A DNA stretch of 7,885 nt, taken from contig CAIUHY010000011.1 in NCBI GenBank assembly GCA_903899145.1, forward strand, positions 1 to 7,885. The letters are read 5' to 3'. Origin of the DNA: an uncultured Actinomycetes bacterium. Its GTDB lineage: Bacteria; Actinomycetota; Actinomycetes; Nanopelagicales; Nanopelagicaceae. Positions within the stretch are counted from its first letter, which is position 1, and every line of letters begins with the position of its first letter. The translations under genes and the position numbers were made by a program. Positions 6,703 to 7,885 of this stretch are shown piece after piece. Below the pieces are notes generated by a model. The model did no database searches and was not told the DNA's origin. It saw only the letters and a list, made by a program, of their open reading frames with translations.

Positions 6703-6715
6703 AGATACGCTATCT
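6703..6715. repeat. 13-bp inverted repeat over the reductase -10 box
   Basis: AGATA CGC TATCT is a perfect inverted repeat with a 3-base centre. It contains the whole TACGCT -10 box of the downstream gene (6706-6711), so a dimeric regulator bound here would block RNA polymerase. Five-base arms can arise by chance. Confidence 0.35.
6706..6711 (+). promoter_or_regulatory. -10 box of a leaderless promoter for the RibD-C reductase
   Basis: TACGCT is followed by six bases (atctac) and then the GTG at 6718. There is no recognisable -35 element or Shine-Dalgarno sequence. The box diverges from the NlpC/P60 promoter, with 30 bp between the two -10 elements. Confidence 0.7.
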
Positions 6716-6716
6716 A

Positions 6717-6728
6717 CGTGAATTCACG
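6717..6728. repeat. 12-bp perfect palindrome at the reductase start codon
   Basis: CGTGAATTCACG is a perfect palindrome whose second to fourth bases are the GTG start codon. If the mRNA is leaderless it would begin with GUGAAUUCAC, able to form only a weak 3-bp hairpin. An operator role is as likely as an RNA role. Confidence 0.35.
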
Positions 6729-7230
6729 CGTGTTGGCTAACTTAATTATTGGTATAGATGGCTCCACAACACTCAACCATCGCTCTGCTGGCCTGAGCTT
6801 TCCAGAAGACCGTGTACGTTTTCATAAGCTGCGAAATCAATCTGATGTGATTCTCATCGGTGGAAATAGCGCGCGTAATGAACCATATGAAAAAACACCT
6901 ATCCCCCTTATTGTCTTATCGCACGCAGATCAATTACCCAAAGAAATAATTGCAAATACTCAGGTGATTCTCTGGAATAAAAATATAGTTGAAGCAGTGA
7001 GCGATGCTAAAAAAAACTATTCACAAATATTGATCGAAGCAGGACCGGCTCTTTTAGTAGAAGCCCTCCGCGTAGCTTTAATCGATGAACTACATATTTG
7101 TATTTCCAATATTTCTGGAGGAGAGAGGCAGATCTCATTGAAGGAATTCACCATCGGCTATACCCAATTCAAGCGTGAAGAGGTCGAAGGCGGGGCATTT
7201 ATTACCTACAGGCCCGCGCCTACGGAGTAA
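6718..7230 (+). CDS. Short RibD C-terminal-domain (pyrimidine reductase-like) protein
   Basis: 170 aa, GTG start fixed by a leaderless -10 box. It resembles the RibD C-terminal / dihydrofolate-reductase-like fold: RVLANLIIGIDGSTTL (4-19) matches the family NxxxSLDG start, FHKLRNQSDVILIGGNSAR (35-53) matches the LRxxaDAilvG-T-R segment, and ILIEAGPALLVEALRVALIDEL (104-125) matches the EGGPxL...gLvDEl segment with Ala109 for the usual Gly. These proteins reduce a pyrimidine or pterin-like substrate with NADPH. M. tuberculosis Rv2671 is a relative as I recall. At 170 aa it is clearly shorter than the roughly 220-260 aa of most relatives, with compressed loops after residue 50 and near the end, and there is no deaminase domain and no riboflavin gene nearby. 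It may be a minimal form or a diverged enzyme with another substrate. Confidence 0.82.
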   Translation: MNSRVLANLIIGIDGSTTLNHRSAGLSFPEDRVRFHKLRNQSDVILIGGNSARNEPYEKTPIPLIVLSHADQLPKEIIANTQVILWNKNIVEAVSDAKKNYSQILIEAGPALLVEALRVALIDELHICISNISGGERQISLKEFTIGYTQFKREEVEGGAFITYRPAPTE

Positions 7231-7246
7231 TACAGACTTCTCTATT

Positions 7247-7252
7247 TACACT
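7247..7252 (+). promoter_or_regulatory. -10 box of a leaderless promoter for the DUF3000 gene
   Basis: TACACT is followed by six bases (tagcca) and then ATG at 7259. It lies in the 28-bp gap after the reductase stop, so this gene probably has its own promoter in addition to readthrough. No -35 match is visible at 7224-7229. Confidence 0.65.
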
Positions 7253-7258
7253 TAGCCA

Positions 7259-7816
7259 ATGAGCAAAGAAATCACATTCGATGAGATTGTTGCCCAAATT
7301 CGCACCATCATCCCCCGCTCAGAAATTTTGTTAGAAGAAGTTCCTGCGCCATCAAAACTTGCACCCCATGCTTTTGCTCTTACCGCTGATGTGTTAGAGG
7401 ATGCTGCAACTGCACGCTTTGTTCTCCTCCATGATCCTGCAGGACAAGAAGGGTGGCTTGGTAAGTTTCGATGTGTCACTTTCGTTAGAGCAGCCGTTGA
7501 TGAAGAGATGGCAACTGACCCTATGGTTTCTAATATCGGCTGGACGTGGCTCATTGAAGCTCTTGCAAAGCATGACTGCGCATATATAGAGCCAAGTGGA
7601 ACTGTTACCCGGGTGTCTAGCACCTCCTTTGGATCACTCGATGAAAGAGAAGATGATTCTGAATTAGAAGTACGTGCATCATGGACTCCCGCAGATGGAA
7701 ATAATATTCCAAGCCACATCCTCGCATGGCTAGATCTACTTGCGCATACTGCAGGTCTTGAGCCAGTTGCTGAAGGAATTGCGCAACTACCTAGATCAAC
7801 GTCTTCAGCGAAGTAG
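7259..7816 (+). CDS. DUF3000 family protein
   Basis: 185 aa, ATG start set by a leaderless -10 box. It matches the actinobacterial DUF3000 family along its length: LLEEVPAPSKLAPHAFAL (24-41), FVLLHDPAGQEGWLGKFRC (54-72), VRAAVDEEMATDP (76-88), IGWTWLIEAL (93-102), PSGTVTRVSSTSFG (112-125), EVRASWTP (137-144) and the AGLEPVAEGIAQLPR tail (165-179). No function is established that I know of; no signal peptide, membrane segment or obvious catalytic motif is present, so it is expected to be cytoplasmic. It stands directly upstream of the ribonuclease D gene, a pairing conserved in actinobacteria (Rv2680-Rv2681), which hints at a shared role in RNA metabolism or just co-expression. Confidence 0.92.
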   Translation: MSKEITFDEIVAQIRTIIPRSEILLEEVPAPSKLAPHAFALTADVLEDAATARFVLLHDPAGQEGWLGKFRCVTFVRAAVDEEMATDPMVSNIGWTWLIEALAKHDCAYIEPSGTVTRVSSTSFGSLDEREDDSELEVRASWTPADGNNIPSHILAWLDLLAHTAGLEPVAEGIAQLPRSTSSAK

Positions 7817-7825
7817 TAATTTCTT

Positions 7826-7885
7826 ATGGCAGAACCACTTCTTCACCCTCGTGCTGGGCTTCCAGAATTAATCATTGACCGCGAA
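7826..7885 (+). CDS. rnd: Ribonuclease D, N-terminal fragment cut by window end
   Basis: Twenty codons from ATG 7826 to the window edge read MAEPLLHPRAGLPELIIDRE, open throughout. The EPLL-PR-GLP-li pattern matches the N-terminus of actinobacterial HRDC-domain ribonuclease D proteins, 3'-5' exoribonucleases of the DEDD family; none of the catalytic residues are within view. It begins 9 bp after the DUF3000 stop, suggesting a shared transcript. Identification rests on these few residues plus the conserved DUF3000 neighbour. Confidence 0.7.
   Translation, partial: MAEPLLHPRAGLPELIIDRE

Noticed and set aside
7210..7221. AGGC-CCGC-GCCT hairpin at the end of the reductase gene
   Set aside because: A 4-bp stem inside coding sequence with no following T run; not a credible terminator.
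7252..7719. Minus-strand 155-codon open frame opposite DUF3000
   Set aside because: The plus-strand frame is a strong full-length DUF3000 match with a -10 box; the minus frame shows low-complexity Ser/Ala composition and no family resemblance.
7817..7822. TAATTT as a -10 box for the ribonuclease D gene
   Set aside because: It ends only 3 nt before the ATG, unlike the strict 6-nt spacing of the other five; readthrough from DUF3000 is simpler.

Overview
The window looks like an ordinary, densely packed stretch of an actinobacterial chromosome with moderate GC (mid-40s percent, judged by eye). Gene content and order point to Actinobacteria: a ROK glucokinase, a FadD15-type acyl-CoA synthetase, a PimB-type mannosyltransferase, an NlpC/P60 cell-wall hydrolase, a DUF3000 protein and the start of an actinobacterial-type ribonuclease D. 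Small intergenic gaps, moderate GC and leaderless promoters would suit a streamlined lineage such as the freshwater acI group (Nanopelagicales). That taxonomic guess is inference from gene style, not from a marker gene.

Layout. 35-1138 (+) is an alpha/beta hydrolase fused to a C-terminal two-helix membrane domain; its usual nucleophile Ser is Asp. Its stop abuts the stop of a convergent ROK glucokinase (1139-2095, -). Glucokinase and the acyl-CoA synthetase (2131-3915, +) diverge from a 35-bp region holding two back-to-back -10 elements. An orphan LuxR-type regulator (3918-4499, +) follows the synthetase after 2 bp and overlaps tail-to-tail with the glycosyltransferase (-), which is the second gene of an operon led by the NlpC/P60 protein (stop at 5623, start at 6663, -). 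That operon diverges from a short RibD-C reductase (6718-7230, +), followed by DUF3000 (7259-7816, +) and the first 20 codons of a ribonuclease D (7826 onward, +). No gap exceeds 60 bp, and I see no tRNA, rRNA, CRISPR array or insertion sequence.

How the genes work together. As I recall the genomes, the synthetase / PimB / NlpC-P60 block matches Mycobacterium tuberculosis Rv2187-Rv2188c-Rv2190c, and in Corynebacterium glutamicum a glucokinase gene lies beside pimB' and an NlpC/P60 gene. The central block is thus a conserved cell-envelope and lipid locus (acyl activation, phosphatidylinositol mannoside synthesis, peptidoglycan cleavage) with glucose phosphorylation beside it. DUF3000 next to RNase D matches Rv2680-Rv2681.

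The strongest signals are regulatory and catalytic oddities. Five genes have a TAnnnT box exactly 6 nt before the start codon, the signature of leaderless mRNAs. Two enzymes appear to lack a key catalytic residue: the hydrolase Ser, and the A10-motif Lys of the acyl-CoA synthetase. A perfect hairpin with a U-tract lies inside the glycosyltransferase coding end. I did not find a convincing undescribed multi-gene system.
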